22,964 bases of DNA from Prevotellaceae bacterium UBA4301 (GTDB lineage: Bacteria; Bacteroidota; Bacteroidia; Bacteroidales; Bacteroidaceae), in assembly GCA_002395775.1 (NCBI GenBank), contig DGUV01000077.1, positions 1 to 22,964 on the forward strand. Direction: 5' to 3'. This document shows positions 22,077-22,964 of the stretch, piece after piece. Each line of letters opens with the position of its first letter. Within the stretch, counting starts at the first letter, position 1. Made by a program: the position numbers and the translations under genes. The notes beneath the pieces were generated by a model that ran no database searches, had not been told where the DNA came from, and saw only the letters and a list, made by a program, of their open reading frames with translations.

Positions 22077-22964
22077 TCGCGAGGAGATGTGCCAACTGCT
22101 CGCCGCCCCCATCTTCCACATGATAGGCGAGACGGCCGACGAGCTTGGACTTGAGAGCTATGTCGTGGGAGGTTTTGTGCGCGACTTGTTTCTCGAACGT
22201 CCCTCCAAGGACATCGACTGCGTAGTGGTCTCTCCATCCGCTCTCCCCAAAGGGGAGGGAACCGTGACCCCAGGCATCGCCTTGGCCAAAGCGTTGAAGA
22301 AGAAGTTGGGCCGTAATGCCCATCTGAGCATCTTCAAGAACTTCGGCACAGCACAGTTGAAAGCCGGTTTAGAGTTGGAGTTCGTTGGTGCTCGCCGCGA
22401 AAGCTATAGCCACGATTCGCGTAAGCCCGTGGTGGAAGATGGTACGTTGGACGACGACCTCTCGCGGCGTGACTTCACCATCAATGCCCTTGCCGTCTGC
22501 CTCAATGCCGACAGGTTTGGGGAACTCATCGACCGCTTCGACGGACTCCTCGACATGGAGGACCGCCTCATAGCCACTCCGCTCGACCCCGACATCACCT
22601 TCTCCGACGACCCCCTGCGCATGATGCGCTGCGTGCGCTTCGCCACCCAGTTGCGCTTCCAGATAGAGGAAGAGACGCAGGAGGCCCTCGTGCGCAATGC
22701 CGAGCGCATCAAGATCATCTCCCAGGAGCGCATCATCGACGAACTCAATAAGATTATGCTCTCCCCCAGGCCCAGCATCGGTTTTGTCGAACTCGACCGA
22801 GCCGGGCTCCTGCCCATCATCTTCCCCGAACTGGCTGCCCTACAGGGCGTTGAGGTCAGGAACGGAAGAGGACATAAGGACAACTTCTATCACACACTTG
22901 AGGTTCTCGATAACCTCTCCCTAGCCCTCTCCCAAGACAACCTCCCCCTGTCCCCCTCCCAAGG
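22063..22964 (+). CDS. CCA-adding enzyme / poly(A) polymerase family protein (5' part)
   Basis: The frame is open from ATG 22063 to the right edge (300 residues visible). The nucleotidyltransferase head has YVVGGFVRD (33-41) and the metal-binding SKDIDCVVV with Asp50 and Asp52. FVGARRESYSHDSRKP and RRDFTINALAV (135-145) follow. The neck/body has SDDPLRMMRCVRFATQL, and an HD-like segment GHKDNFYHTLEVLDN begins near residue 270. The family adds CCA to tRNA 3' ends or poly(A) to RNA; Bacteroidetes members with an HD domain are usually annotated CCA tRNA nucleotidyltransferase. Two parts are encoded by G-rich repeats in frame: residues about 57-69 (SPSALPKGEGTVT), absent from relatives as I recall them, and residues 284-300 (NLSLALSQDNLPLSPSQ). 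Confidence 0.92.
   Translation, partial: MRQISREEMCQLLAAPIFHMIGETADELGLESYVVGGFVRDLFLERPSKDIDCVVVSPSALPKGEGTVTPGIALAKALKKKLGRNAHLSIFKNFGTAQLKAGLELEFVGARRESYSHDSRKPVVEDGTLDDDLSRRDFTINALAVCLNADRFGELIDRFDGLLDMEDRLIATPLDPDITFSDDPLRMMRCVRFATQLRFQIEEETQEALVRNAERIKIISQERIIDELNKIMLSPRPSIGFVELDRAGLLPIIFPELAALQGVEVRNGRGHKDNFYHTLEVLDNLSLALSQDNLPLSPSQ
22231..22264 (+). repeat. G/C-rich repeat variant inside the CCA-enzyme gene
   Basis: The centre is the perfect dyad CTCCCC-AAA-GGGGAG (22243-22257) within TCCGCTCTCCCCAAAGGGGA. It is translated as SPSALPKGEGT, just after the DxD active-site strand. Confidence 0.7.
22913..22964 (-). repeat. Tandem G-rich repeats inside the CCA-enzyme gene, at the window edge
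   Basis: Two reverse-oriented copies follow each other: a diverged one, ACCTCTCCCTAGCCCTCTCC (22913 on), and a good one, ACCTCCCCCTGTCCCCCTCC (22940 on), which is cut by the window end. Both are read in frame as NLSLALSQDNLPLSPSQ. Confidence 0.8.

Noticed and set aside
22385..22573. Small plus-strand frame within the CCA-enzyme gene, and 22404-22883 on the minus strand
   Set aside because: Both are shadows of the well-supported CCA-enzyme frame that starts at 22063.

Overview
The window is a piece of a Bacteroidota chromosome, most likely order Bacteroidales and family Prevotellaceae. The supporting signs are -7 boxes of the TAnnTTTG type, a type IX secretion system (T9SS) pair porU-porV next to ispF, a DUF4290 gene between tsaB and murA, a MurA with Asp in place of the catalytic Cys, and short T9SS-type C-termini. 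No rRNA or tRNA gene, CRISPR array or recognisable IS transposase was seen.

Layout. (1) 1-1743: the 3' end of rpsB and all of tsf, closed by a strong terminator. (2) About 1744-5926: an AT-richer accessory stretch. It holds a long structured intergenic region, a secreted protein with a T9SS-like C-terminus plus a 60-residue partner, and two nucleotidyltransferase/HEPN (toxin-antitoxin type) modules. A nearly identical block of about 220-240 bp, with iterons and a promoter, stands in front of each module. The second HEPN gene is broken by an internal deletion. (3) 5927-12257: FAH-family hydrolase, porU, porV and ispF, an order I recall from Porphyromonas gingivalis. (4) 12276-15779 on the minus strand: yicC, then a DUF559 endonuclease-like domain fused in frame to guanylate kinase, then a small membrane protein, nadD and a MORN-repeat protein. 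(5) 15896-22964 on the plus strand: tsaB, DUF4290, murA, rimM, dxr, rseP, a small lipoprotein and a CCA-adding/poly(A) polymerase family gene cut off by the window end. Many gene pairs overlap by ATGA.

How the genes fit together. The core genes serve translation (rpsB, tsf, rimM, tsaB, CCA enzyme), envelope and isoprenoid synthesis (murA, ispF, dxr, rseP), nucleotide and NAD metabolism (gmk, nadD), and protein secretion (porU, porV, probably acting on proteins like the one at 2502).

The most unusual layer is repetitive DNA. A G-rich interspersed repeat (core CCTTGGGAGGGGG followed by AGGGGGAGGT) occurs just before tsf, before the first HEPN module, in inverted orientation on both sides of the DUF559 reading frame, and in frame inside gmk and the CCA-enzyme gene. 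Independently, short low-complexity repeats form part of the porU and porV signal-peptide codons, a 34-nt inverted repeat around the porU start, and an octamer array that supplies the dxr start codon. The DUF559-plus-inverted-repeat unit and the shared iteron blocks before unrelated HEPN modules are the two best candidates for something undescribed.
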